Source of the DNA: Verrucomicrobiota bacterium
Lineage (GTDB): Bacteria; Verrucomicrobiota; Verrucomicrobiia; Limisphaerales; UBA11358
DNA: 62,752 bases
Reading direction: 5' to 3'
Assembly (NCBI GenBank): GCA_028872915.1
Contig: JAGWNY010000016.1
Span: forward strand, 1-62,752
Both the position numbers and the translations under genes were made by a program. Positions 47,309-55,151 of this stretch are shown in pieces; position 1 is the stretch's first letter, and every line of letters starts with the position of its first letter. The notes beneath the pieces are model-generated. The model was given only the letters and a program-made list of their open reading frames with translations, did no database searches and was not told where the DNA came from.

Positions 47309-47310
47309 AA

Positions 47311-47910
47311 TCAATTTACTGTGTTTGCGCTCGCTGAACTGGCCGGATGCGCCCCGAGTTGTTTCACGCCGTCGAAAACGTACAGCAAACCCGAAAGGCC
47401 CGTGCAAACGGCCGCTGCCAGCGCGCAATAAAGAAAATAACGCCGGCCAAACGAGATGTCCCACCCCATCAAAATCCACACGACCGCCGCCATCTGCAGC
47501 ACCGTGGCGCACTTGCCCGGCAGCCGGGGCCGCACGTTGACTTTGCCCACGGTAAAATGAATCACGCTGACACCCACCAATAGCAACAGGTCGCGCCCGA
47601 TAATCGTTCCCGTAAGCCACAGCGGGATTTCGCCCAGATACGGGCCGTTATTGAAGCTCAATGCCACGATGGCCGATACCAGCAACAATTTATCCGCCAG
47701 CGGGTCGAGCACCTTGCCCAACTCGCTGATCTGGTTGTAGCGGCGCGCGATGAACCCGTCCACTCCATCCAGCGCCGCCGTCACTGCAAACGTAACAATC
47801 GTCATCAACCGATGAACCGCGCTGCCGGTGCGAACGTAATAGATCAACTCAACCACGAAAAATGGGATCAGGAGAATCCGTAGAATGGTGATTTTATTTG
47901 CCGCCGTCAC
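47311..47910 (-). CDS. pgsA: CDP-alcohol phosphatidyltransferase (PgsA)
   Basis: 199 residues, about five membrane helices. The complete CDP-alcohol motif is present: D51-G52-x2-A55-R56-x8-G65-x3-D69-x3-D73. TAANKITILRILLIPFF at the N-terminus is typical of PgsA. It condenses CDP-diacylglycerol with glycerol 3-phosphate to phosphatidylglycerol phosphate; a cardiolipin synthase role is possible but less likely. Upstream of bcp in a two-gene unit. Confidence 0.9.
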   Translation of the reverse strand: MTAANKITILRILLIPFFVVELIYYVRTGSAVHRLMTIVTFAVTAALDGVDGFIARRYNQISELGKVLDPLADKLLLVSAIVALSFNNGPYLGEIPLWLTGTIIGRDLLLLVGVSVIHFTVGKVNVRPRLPGKCATVLQMAAVVWILMGWDISFGRRYFLYCALAAAVCTGLSGLLYVFDGVKQLGAHPASSASANTVN

Positions 47911-48250
47911 GGCGGCTTTTTAACCCAAACGCCCGCTTTCGCCAAGCCGCAAAGACAGCGTCCAGCCCAAAGCAAAAGGCTCAAGCATAAACCGTTTCAC
48001 CGTGCGCGAAGGCTCGAAAAAAGATTCTCAATTGGTCGGATTTTCGAACGCCAGGGAAAAGGCGGGGGAATTTTTGGACGGGTTGAACGGAATGAGGATT
48101 TTTCGGTTTTTTCACTCTGCGGCTTGCCCGTCCGGCCAAACGGGTTAAAGTATTCGGCATTCGCTGACAGGTGTCGCCGTTCCTGGCCGAACCCATGCAT
48201 GGTCGCGGCTTCGGCTTCTGTGGTTTCGCCGGCGGATTCCAGCATCAGTA
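47911..48250. other. 340-bp intergenic region
   Basis: Lies between the divergent pgsA and DUF481 genes, so it should hold both promoters. I see no convincing ORF, repeat or hairpin; short frames in it lack ribosome-binding sites. Confidence 0.5.
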
Positions 48251-49024
48251 ATGAAAAAAACCAGCAAGATTGCATTCATTGCATTGGCTTGGGTCGTCTT
48301 CGCCATAAAAAGCGTTGCGCTCACGGCCATTCCCAATCCCAACCCTCCCAAGCCGGTTCCGTGCGTGACCAATCAGCCCCCGCTCTGGTCATCCTCCATT
48401 TCCGTGGGCCTGACACTGACCCGCGGCAACAGCGACACGACCCTCGGCGACATCACCCTCAAAACCCACCGCAACAATCTGACGAATGAATGGACTCTGG
48501 GCCTGGAAGCGACCTATGGCGTGGACCATGGCGCCAAAAACAATGAATCGCTCCAGGGCATCGCCCAATACAATCATCTCTTCACGGATCGCTTTTACGG
48601 CTACGGACGCATCAATGGATTCCACGACGCCATTGCGGACGTTACTTATCGCCTCACGGCCGGCCCCGGCGTGGGCTATTATCTCATCAAGCACAAGAAA
48701 ACGCGGATGGCCATCGAAGCGGGTCCCGTGGGCGTTTTTGAGAAATTGGACGGCAGGATTGAAGATTATCCCGGCGCGCGTGTCGCACAGCGGTTCGAAC
48801 GCAAATGGAATGAACACGCCAGGTTTTGGGAGACCGTGGATTTCATTCCACGCTTTGATGAATTGAATGATTACCTGATCAACGCCGAAATAGGCGCCCA
48901 GGCCTTGATTTCAAAGAGAATCAGCCTGAACGTCGTCCTGGAGGACAATTATATCGCCATTCCTGCTCCAAGTCATCTCGATAACGACATGAAGCTCATC
49001 AGCGGCCTGATATTCAAATTCTAA
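48251..49024 (+). CDS. DUF481-family outer-membrane protein
   Basis: 257 residues. A signal peptide (FIALAWVVFAIKSVALTA) precedes a Pro-rich spacer and a 16-stranded-type beta pattern starting WSSSISVGLTLTRGNSDTTL, the hallmark of DUF481 (YdiY-like) proteins, and ends in an aromatic (LISGLIFKF). DUF481 proteins are outer-membrane barrels, in some bacteria tied to acid or salt tolerance. No operon partner. Confidence 0.85.
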   Translation: MKKTSKIAFIALAWVVFAIKSVALTAIPNPNPPKPVPCVTNQPPLWSSSISVGLTLTRGNSDTTLGDITLKTHRNNLTNEWTLGLEATYGVDHGAKNNESLQGIAQYNHLFTDRFYGYGRINGFHDAIADVTYRLTAGPGVGYYLIKHKKTRMAIEAGPVGVFEKLDGRIEDYPGARVAQRFERKWNEHARFWETVDFIPRFDELNDYLINAEIGAQALISKRISLNVVLEDNYIAIPAPSHLDNDMKLISGLIFKF

Positions 49025-49315
49025 AACCGCATTACACCTTTTGTGGATGCTTCCAGACGCGCGGCGTTTCTGTGACGCTCCAAGCCTCTGCGTCGCAACC
49101 TCGCCGGGCGTGAGCCGCGTCGCCGTCCACAATCTCAGGAATCTGACAATCCTGTTCATCCTGTTCATCCTGTCTAAAATCTCTCTCCACCCCTCCGTGT
49201 TCTGCGCCTTTGCGTGAGTTTTTTCCCCGGTCCATGGAGCGGGTGCCGTGAAATGATGCGCGCCAATTCCCCGTCTTGAAAAACCGGTGAAAAGGTCATA
49301 GGCTCAAATACAGTA
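49025..49315. other. Intergenic region with dispersed repeat
   Basis: Contains the 60-bp repeat at 49141-49200 described separately. Upstream of the hybrid kinase gene I see no clear promoter. Confidence 0.5.
49141..49200 (-). repeat. 60-bp dispersed repeat, copy 1 (inverted)
   Basis: The reverse complement of this stretch matches 54369-54428 at 57 of 60 positions. Its core is the tandem GACAGGATGAACAGGATGA. The same family of elements is common between genes of verrucomicrobial genomes as I recall. Confidence 0.85.
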
Positions 49316-50524
49316 ATGACTGATCAACCGCCATCGTCCGCCGCACCGGGTCCCCGCCCTCAACCGGACCCGCCCGATGGCCCTCCGCCAGCCGACCCAA
49401 ATGGAGTCGTGTTGAAGCAAAAACTCGAATGCGCCCTTCAGTTGGCCCGCACCGTCTCCCACGATTTCAACAACGCCCTGACCAGCATTTTGGGCCATAC
49501 TTCCTTTCTCTTGAGCAAGTGCGATCCGGACCATCCCTGGCGACGCTCCCTCATGGAGGTCGAAAAGTCGGCCGCCGCGGCCGCTGAAATTGCCAATGAA
49601 CTCCAGATGTTCAGCCGCCAGGATAAGGAAACGCAACGCGCGCCCTCAGGCAACCTCAACACCGTCGTCAACCGTTGCGTGGAATTTTTCCGCACCGCCC
49701 ATGGCGGAAACATCCAATGGAACCTCCAGTTGGAAAAAGCCCTCTATGCCACCCGTTTTGACGAAGCCAAGGTCCAGCAGGCCGTCACCAAAATCCTCGA
49801 AAACGCCGTCGAAGCCATCGTCGGCGGCGTCGTCCAGATCACCGTTCACACTCGCAACATCGAACTGGCCGATGTCAGCCGGGACGGCAACGTCCGCCTC
49901 AGTCCGGGGGCCTATGTTTGCGTCGAAATTGCCGACACCGGCCGGGGCATCCCGCCGGACATTTTGCCGCGGATATTCGAGCCGTTTTTTACCACCAAAC
50001 GCGAAGGTCACCGCGGCCTGGGCTTGGCCCTCGTTTACGGTATCATGAGCAACCACGGAGGCGGCGTGGCCGTTTCCAGCGAACCCGGCCGCGGCACTTC
50101 CGCCCGGCTCTACCTCCCTGCCGAAAAACGGGTCGTCGGAGACGGAACCCCCGCAAAATCCGCCGATCTGCACGGATCGGAAACCATCCTGGTCGTGGAC
50201 GACGAAGACATGCTGCTGACCATGGCCGAAACCATCCTTTCAGATTACGGTTACAAGGTCCTTACCGCCCGCAGCGGCGAGGCCGCCCTGGGCCTTCTCT
50301 CGCGCGGCGAGCCAAAGGTGGACCTGCTCATCACCGACCTCGTCATGCCCGGCATGGGCGGCCGCGAGCTAATGGAGCGCGTCCGCCAATCGTCGCCAAA
50401 CATGAAAATGATCTGCATGAGCGGCTACGTTCCCACCGTGGACAAACAGGCCGGCGTCACTCCCCTGCGCAAGCCCTTTTCCAGCCTCGATTTGCTGAAG
50501 AAAGTCAAAGAAACCACCGGTTGA
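49316..50524 (+). CDS. Hybrid histidine kinase with C-terminal receiver
   Basis: 402 residues, no membrane segment and no sensor domain. HisKA with H49 (TVSHDFNNALTSILGH), HATPase with FFTTKREGHRGLGLAL, then a receiver domain from about 285 (ETILVVDDEDMLLTMAETIL) with phospho-acceptor D341 (LITDLVMPGMGG). The arrangement suggests a soluble kinase controlled by a partner. The Pro-rich first 30 residues are unusual. It lies 30 bp before the LysR gene, on the same strand. Confidence 0.9.
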   Translation: MTDQPPSSAAPGPRPQPDPPDGPPPADPNGVVLKQKLECALQLARTVSHDFNNALTSILGHTSFLLSKCDPDHPWRRSLMEVEKSAAAAAEIANELQMFSRQDKETQRAPSGNLNTVVNRCVEFFRTAHGGNIQWNLQLEKALYATRFDEAKVQQAVTKILENAVEAIVGGVVQITVHTRNIELADVSRDGNVRLSPGAYVCVEIADTGRGIPPDILPRIFEPFFTTKREGHRGLGLALVYGIMSNHGGGVAVSSEPGRGTSARLYLPAEKRVVGDGTPAKSADLHGSETILVVDDEDMLLTMAETILSDYGYKVLTARSGEAALGLLSRGEPKVDLLITDLVMPGMGGRELMERVRQSSPNMKMICMSGYVPTVDKQAGVTPLRKPFSSLDLLKKVKETTG

Positions 50525-50554
50525 CGCCTAACAGTTTTTTTGATTCACTGCCTT

Positions 50555-51439
50555 ATGCAAATTGAAAGTCTTAAAGTGTTTTGCGACCTGGCGGAGACCG
50601 AAAGTTTCACCAAAGCCGCCCAGATCAATGGCGTCACCCAGTCCGCCGTCAGCCAGCAAATCTCCACCCTGGAGCGCATTTTCAAGTCCCTTCTCATCGA
50701 GCGCAGCAAAAAAAAATTCCGCCTCACCCGCGAAGGCCAAGTCCTTTACGATTACAGCAAGCAAATCATCCAAACCTACGAATCCCTCCAAAGCAAATTG
50801 CAGGAACTCAAGGACATCATTTCGGGCACCATCCGCATTGCCACCATCTATTCCATCGGCCTCCACGACCTGCCGCCCTACGTCAAGAAATTCATGAAGC
50901 AGTATCCGACCGTCAACGTCCACGTCGAATACCGCCGCGCCAACCAGGTTTATGAGGACGTCCTCGGCAACGTCGTGGACCTCGGCCTCGTCGCTTATCC
51001 CACCAAGGACCCCAAGCTCGAACTCATTCCCCTGCGCAAGGATTCCCTGGTCCTCATCTGCCATCCCCAGCATCCCTTCGCCAAGCTCAAATGCGTCAAG
51101 CTAAAGTCCCTCGTCGGCCAGAAATTCGTCGGCTTCGAGCCGGACATCCCCACTCGCAAGGCCCTCGACAAGATTCTCCGCGAATACGGCATCGCCGTGA
51201 CCAACGTCATGGAATTTGACAACATCGAAACCGTCAAACGCGCCGTCGAAATTGACGCCGGCATTTCGATTGTTCCCCTGGGCACCATCAGCCAGGAAAT
51301 CACCAAGCAAACCCTCACCGCCCTGCCCATTGAGGAAGGAGACTTCTATCGGCCCCTGGCGGCCATCTACAAGAAAAACAAGGTCCTTTCACCCGCCATG
51401 AAACAATTCCTCGCCCTCTTGAAGGAACCCACGGCATAG
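50555..51439 (+). CDS. LysR-family transcriptional regulator
   Basis: 294 residues from the ATG at 50555. N-terminal winged helix-turn-helix (ESFTKAAQINGVTQSAVSQQ), linker helix, and a type 2 periplasmic-binding-like effector domain (ISGTIRIATIYSIGLHDLPP). Resembles the CysB/CbbR branch. No divergent target gene is adjacent, so its regulon cannot be inferred here; it may respond with the kinase 30 bp upstream. Confidence 0.9.
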   Translation: MQIESLKVFCDLAETESFTKAAQINGVTQSAVSQQISTLERIFKSLLIERSKKKFRLTREGQVLYDYSKQIIQTYESLQSKLQELKDIISGTIRIATIYSIGLHDLPPYVKKFMKQYPTVNVHVEYRRANQVYEDVLGNVVDLGLVAYPTKDPKLELIPLRKDSLVLICHPQHPFAKLKCVKLKSLVGQKFVGFEPDIPTRKALDKILREYGIAVTNVMEFDNIETVKRAVEIDAGISIVPLGTISQEITKQTLTALPIEEGDFYRPLAAIYKKNKVLSPAMKQFLALLKEPTA

Positions 51440-51472
51440 CCAAACCGTTCAAGCCATTGAAGCCGATTCCCT

Positions 51473-52582
51473 TCACCGCAAGTTTTCGGGATTGAGTCCC
51501 TTTAAATCCGCCGGCAAAAAAACGCCGTCCTTCCGGATCAATTCGCCGTCAAACCAGACCTCGCCCCCGCCCCAATCCTTGCGCTGAATCAGCACCATGT
51601 CCCAATGCACCGCGCTCCGGTTGCCGTTGTCGCATTCCTCATACGCCTGCCCGGGCGTGAAATGCAGCGATCCCGCGATTTTTTCGTCAAAGAGTATGTC
51701 GCACATCGGATTCAAAATGTGCGGATTGAACCCCAGCGAAAATTCGCCCGCGTAACGCGCCCCGGCGTCCGTGTCCAGAATCTCGTTCAACCGCCGGGAA
51801 TTGTTCGCCGTCGCCGCAATGATCCTGCCCTTCTCGAATTCCAGGCGCACGTTCTCGAACTTTGTGCCGGAATAAATTGTCGGCGTATTGAATTGAATGA
51901 CGCCGTTCACGGAATCCTTCACCGGACACGAAAACACTTCGCCGTCGGGAATGTTCCGGTCGCCCCGGCACATTTGCGCGCCAATATCCTTGATGCTGAA
52001 CGTCAGGTCCGTTCCCGGCCCGGCCAGGCGCACGGCGTCCGCCCGCTTCATCCGCCGTTCGAGCGGGACCATCGCGCGCGCCATTTTGGCGTAATCCATC
52101 GTGCAGACCTCAAAATACAGGTTTTCAAACGCCTCGGTGCTCATTCCCGCCGCCTGCGCCATGCTGCCCGTGGGCCAGCGCAGCACGCACCACCGTGTCT
52201 TTTTCACCCGCCAATCCAGCACCGGCCGCAGCGTGCGCGAATACAACTGCATGGCATCGGACGGCACGTCGGCGTTTTCGCTCGCGTTCAGGCTGCCCCG
52301 AATCGCGATATACGCCTGCATCTTTTTCATCCGCGCCAGCTCCAGGTCCCGCGTCAGCGCCGCCTGTTTCTCATTCATTTCCAGCAACAGTTCCCGCGAA
52401 AGCCGCGTCCGGCGCGCTTCGGCCAGCGGCAGGCCGCCCGCGGCGCGAACGGCGCGGATCAGTTCAACGCCAAATTCATCCGGCACGTCAATGAGGTCCA
52501 GCAACACGCAATCGCCGCGCCGGATTTTCGTCGAATAATTCACCAGCAGTTCCGCCAGCTTTTTGTATCGGGGATCGGTCAT
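51473..52582 (-). CDS. Aminopeptidase, M29 (thermophilic) family
   Basis: 369 residues from the ATG at 52582. The M29 family binds two metals through an E-E-H-H-D set; candidate residues are in GFNPHILNPMCDILFDEKIAGSLHF (split into GFNPHILNPM and GSLHFTPGQAYEEC) and AVHWDMVLI. It removes N-terminal residues from peptides. The convergent LysR gene ends 33 bp away. The upstream ATG at 52642 would add residues that overlap the divergent talB leader. Confidence 0.83.
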   Translation of the reverse strand: MTDPRYKKLAELLVNYSTKIRRGDCVLLDLIDVPDEFGVELIRAVRAAGGLPLAEARRTRLSRELLLEMNEKQAALTRDLELARMKKMQAYIAIRGSLNASENADVPSDAMQLYSRTLRPVLDWRVKKTRWCVLRWPTGSMAQAAGMSTEAFENLYFEVCTMDYAKMARAMVPLERRMKRADAVRLAGPGTDLTFSIKDIGAQMCRGDRNIPDGEVFSCPVKDSVNGVIQFNTPTIYSGTKFENVRLEFEKGRIIAATANNSRRLNEILDTDAGARYAGEFSLGFNPHILNPMCDILFDEKIAGSLHFTPGQAYEECDNGNRSAVHWDMVLIQRKDWGGGEVWFDGELIRKDGVFLPADLKGLNPENLR

Positions 52583-52704
52583 AACGTCCGGCCAATGTAG
52601 CCGAACCGCGTCCATTGGCCAGAAGGGAAAGCGTTTCGCCAAACGCAGCGCCGCCGCAAAAAATTTGCGAATGGGCGTTCAGGGGGTATGCTGGACAAAA
52701 ATTT

Positions 52705-53673
52705 ATGGCCGCCGAAACACAACTCGACCAACTCAAAAAATTCACCGTCGTCGTCGCGGACACGGGCGATTTCTCCACCCTCAAACAATACGCGCCGCGC
52801 GATGCCACCACCAACCCATCGCTGATTTTGAAGGCCGCGCAAATGGAGGAATACAGGTTCCTGGTGGACAAGGTGATTGCGGATGGGAAAAAACTTCCGG
52901 CCGCTGGGCCGGCGCGGGCGCGGCGGGTGATGGATGAATTGCTGGTGGCCTTTGGCCTGGAAATCCTGAAAATCGCGCCCGGCCGCGTCTCCACCGAAAC
53001 CGATGCCAATCTTTCGTTCGACACGGACGCGATCATCGGCAAGGCGCACCGGTTCATTGAACTTTATGAAAGGAACGGCATCGGGCGCGAACGGGTGCTG
53101 ATCAAGATCGCTTCCACCTGGGAGGGCATCCGGGCGGCGGAAAAACTGGAGCGGGAAGGCATCCATTGCAATTTGACCCTCCTGTTTTCCTTCCCGCAGG
53201 CGGTCGCGTGCGCCGAGGCCAAAGTCCGATTGATCTCTCCATTTGTGGGACGCATCATGGATTGGTTCAAAGCGAGGGAGAAAAGGGACTTTGCGCCCGC
53301 CGAGGACCCCGGCGTGTTGTCCGTCAAGGAAATTTACGCCTACTACAAAAAATACGGTTACAAGACCGAGGTCATGGGCGCGAGCTTCCGCAACACGGGC
53401 GAGATTTTGGAACTGGCGGGGTGCGATTTGCTGACCATCAGCCCCCATTTGCTGGCCGAATTGAAAGGCGGCACGCAGCCCGTGCCAAAAAAGCTGGGCC
53501 TTGAAAGCGCCCGCGACTGCAAAATCGAAAAGATGACGCTGGACGAGAAGTCCTTTCGCTGGCTGTTCAATGAGGACGCAATGGCCGTGGAAAAAACAGC
53601 CGAAGGCATCCGGTTGTTCAACGCCGACGCCGCGAAACTGGAGCAACTGATTTCCGCGCGGCTGGCGGGTTGA
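52705..53673 (+). CDS. tal: Transaldolase
   Basis: 322 residues from the ATG at 52705. The Schiff-base lysine is K134 ([12 protein letters not shown]), and the family motifs [13 protein letters not shown] and [17 protein letters not shown] are present. It belongs to the TalB subfamily of the pentose-phosphate pathway, exchanging a dihydroxyacetone unit between sedoheptulose 7-phosphate and glyceraldehyde 3-phosphate. Divergent from the aminopeptidase gene. Confidence 0.96.
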   Translation: MAAETQLDQLKKFTVVVADTGDFSTLKQYAPRDATTNPSLILKAAQMEEYRFLVDKVIADGKKLPAAGPARARRVMDELLVAFGLEILKIAPGRVSTETDANLSFDTDAIIGKAHRFIELYERNGIGRERVLIKIASTWEGIRAAEKLEREGIHCNLTLLFSFPQAVACAEAKVRLISPFVGRIMDWFKAREKRDFAPAEDPGVLSVKEIYAYYKKYGYKTEVMGASFRNTGEILELAGCDLLTISPHLLAELKGGTQPVPKKLGLESARDCKIEKMTLDEKSFRWLFNEDAMAVEKTAEGIRLFNADAAKLEQLISARLAG

Positions 53674-53790
53674 AAAAAAGCATTGCCATGGAGGAGCGGC
53701 GCGGCTTGCGCCGCCACCGCAACGGTCGTCATCCCGATCGCCGGGAATATGGGCATTGAAGGCGGTGGCAAAATGCCTGGTAACCGCAAT

Positions 53791-53855
53791 TAGCCGCAAA
53801 TTACTCAAAATTACTGCAAATGACTGCAAATGACTGCAATTGGCTGCAAATGGCG
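53791..53855. repeat. TGCAAATGAC tandem and dispersed TTTGC repeat
   Basis: Contains TACTGCAAATGACTGCAAA followed by further TGACTGCAA/TGGCTGCAAA units. The reverse complement of 53796-53821 matches 36529-36554 with one indel. Confidence 0.6.
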
Positions 53856-54368
53856 ATGAGCGGCGGCAGGCGCGGGCGGCCCGGGCGGGAAGGATTCTTT
53901 CTGGCGTGAATCGGGCGGCGGGGCAACCGCCTGCCAGCCAACGGGATGGCGCCGGCCCGGCCGGTCTCACGGTCTTGCTCATACCATGCCGGAACCATGC
54001 AGTTGGCTCGGTTGCTCCCGGCCAGGCTCCATCAAACCACGGAGATTCCAACGTCGCCACTGGCGTGCTCCCGGATTCCTTCTTGTTCGTTACGAGAGTT
54101 CCATTCATTACGAGGACGTCGGCCGCCGGGACGCCGCCCCCTTCGGCGGCCATCTTGTTTGTTACGACAGTTGCATTCATTACTACAGTTGCATTAAACC
54201 ACGGGGATGGAAGGAAGTCCATGAAAAGTTATTTAACTGGATTTATCGCGGAAGTTCCTGCAATGGAACGGGTTCCAAAAAGTTATGTAACTGATTTGGC
54301 CCAAGTTGAATAACTTTCCGGGGAATTTCAACGCGAAGACAGCGCATTTCACCCCCGCGGCACGGAGG

Positions 54369-54428
54369 ACACGGAGGGGTGGACGGAGATTTTAGACAGG
54401 ATGAACAGGATGAACAGGATTATCAGAT
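54369..54428 (+). repeat. 60-bp dispersed repeat, copy 2
   Basis: Matches the reverse complement of 49141-49200 at 57 of 60 bases. The two copies are in opposite orientation, 5.2 kb apart. Confidence 0.85.
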
Positions 54429-54542
54429 TGCGGCGCGTGAAATGGACGGGAATCGTCGCGAAAGCCACCAGGAAAAGGCCTCACGCAAAGGGCGCAACGG
54501 ACGCAAAGGCTGAAGACATTGCCGGGGCGGTCGTTGATATTG

Positions 54543-54821
54543 ATGACGCCGGATGAGCAGCGCGTGAATCCGTCAGAACCAAAAAAGAAAACCGGCCTGT
54601 CAGCAGAGGAATTGGCCAACATGGAACGCGAAATGGAATCGCTGGAAAAAGACTTTAAGGCGGTGAAGGCGAATTTTACAGAAAGCATGATGTGCCTGAC
54701 GTGCGCACGCGTTTACATCAAAAAGCTGCTGAACAATGCCAAAGTGGTGAGATTTTTGAACGCGCATTTTTCGGATATTATTTCCGGGTTCGAGAATATC
54801 GTTGCCACCGAAGCCGTGTGA
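54543..54821 (+). pseudogene. ParB/RepB C-terminal fragment
   Basis: 92 residues from the ATG at 54543 (an ATG at 54519 also fits). The segment LTCARVYIKKLLNNAKVVRF followed by LNAHFSDIISGFENIV resembles the C-terminal helix pair of ParB/RepB-type plasmid-partition proteins (LTLVARGYLKKLLxNxxVVRYL as I recall). The N-terminal DNA-binding and nuclease-fold parts are missing. I read it as a truncated remnant or a small stand-alone version; the family match is from memory and needs a profile search. Confidence 0.45.
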
Positions 54822-54985
54822 GATTCTCCTGCCGGTCAGCGGTGTAAAATTCATTCAACGAATCTTGCGGTCGTCTTGGGGTTCACTGGCGGGGCAGCGG
54901 CATCCGCGCTGGCCATGTCCATTTCTGGCTAGTGTGTGCTCGCCAAATTGGATATAAAACTTCAACTGGCCAAAACGCTCCGACC

Positions 54986-55141
54986 ATGAACCGCATCAAT
55001 GGCACAGCACTGTCGAAGAACCGTCCCTGGACGGCGGACGAGGAACGGTTATTGGGAACCAAACCAGATCGCGCCCTTGCCAGAAAACTTGGCCGCACCG
55101 TCACAGCGGTTGATGGGAACGTTTCGATGCGCTGGAACTAA
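54986..55141 (+). CDS. Myb/SANT-like micro-protein
   Basis: 51 residues. The core RPWTADEERLLG then DRALARKLGRTVTAVDG follows the pattern of small SANT/Myb-like helix-turn-helix proteins common in Verrucomicrobia and Planctomycetes. Its stop is 10 bp before the cas12b start, in a different frame, so they may share a transcript. It could be a DNA-binding regulator of the CRISPR locus or an unrelated leftover; no Shine-Dalgarno is visible. Confidence 0.45.
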   Translation: MNRINGTALSKNRPWTADEERLLGTKPDRALARKLGRTVTAVDGNVSMRWN

Positions 55142-55151
55142 ACTCAATTTT

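Larger units (their letters stand above)
53674..54542. other. 870-bp gene-poor, repeat-rich junction
   Basis: Between tal and the CRISPR locus. In order: a perfect 7-bp GC hairpin without a T tract (53696-53714), the TTTGC/TGACTGC repeat (53791-53855), degenerate CTTGTT-GTTACGA-AGTTCATTCATTAC-type units about 72 bp apart (54082 and 54154), a GGCCGCCG/CGGCGGCC inverted repeat (54121-54151), and the 60-bp dispersed repeat (54369-54428). Open frames across it lack family support. Confidence 0.6.

Noticed and set aside
53840..54313. 157-residue frame in the repeat-rich junction
   Set aside because: Made of degenerate repeats, no domain, weak start; read as non-coding.
54999..55151. Start of Cas12b at 54999
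   Set aside because: The first 51 codons overlap the micro-ORF and lack family similarity; the ATG at 55152 starts the conserved protein.
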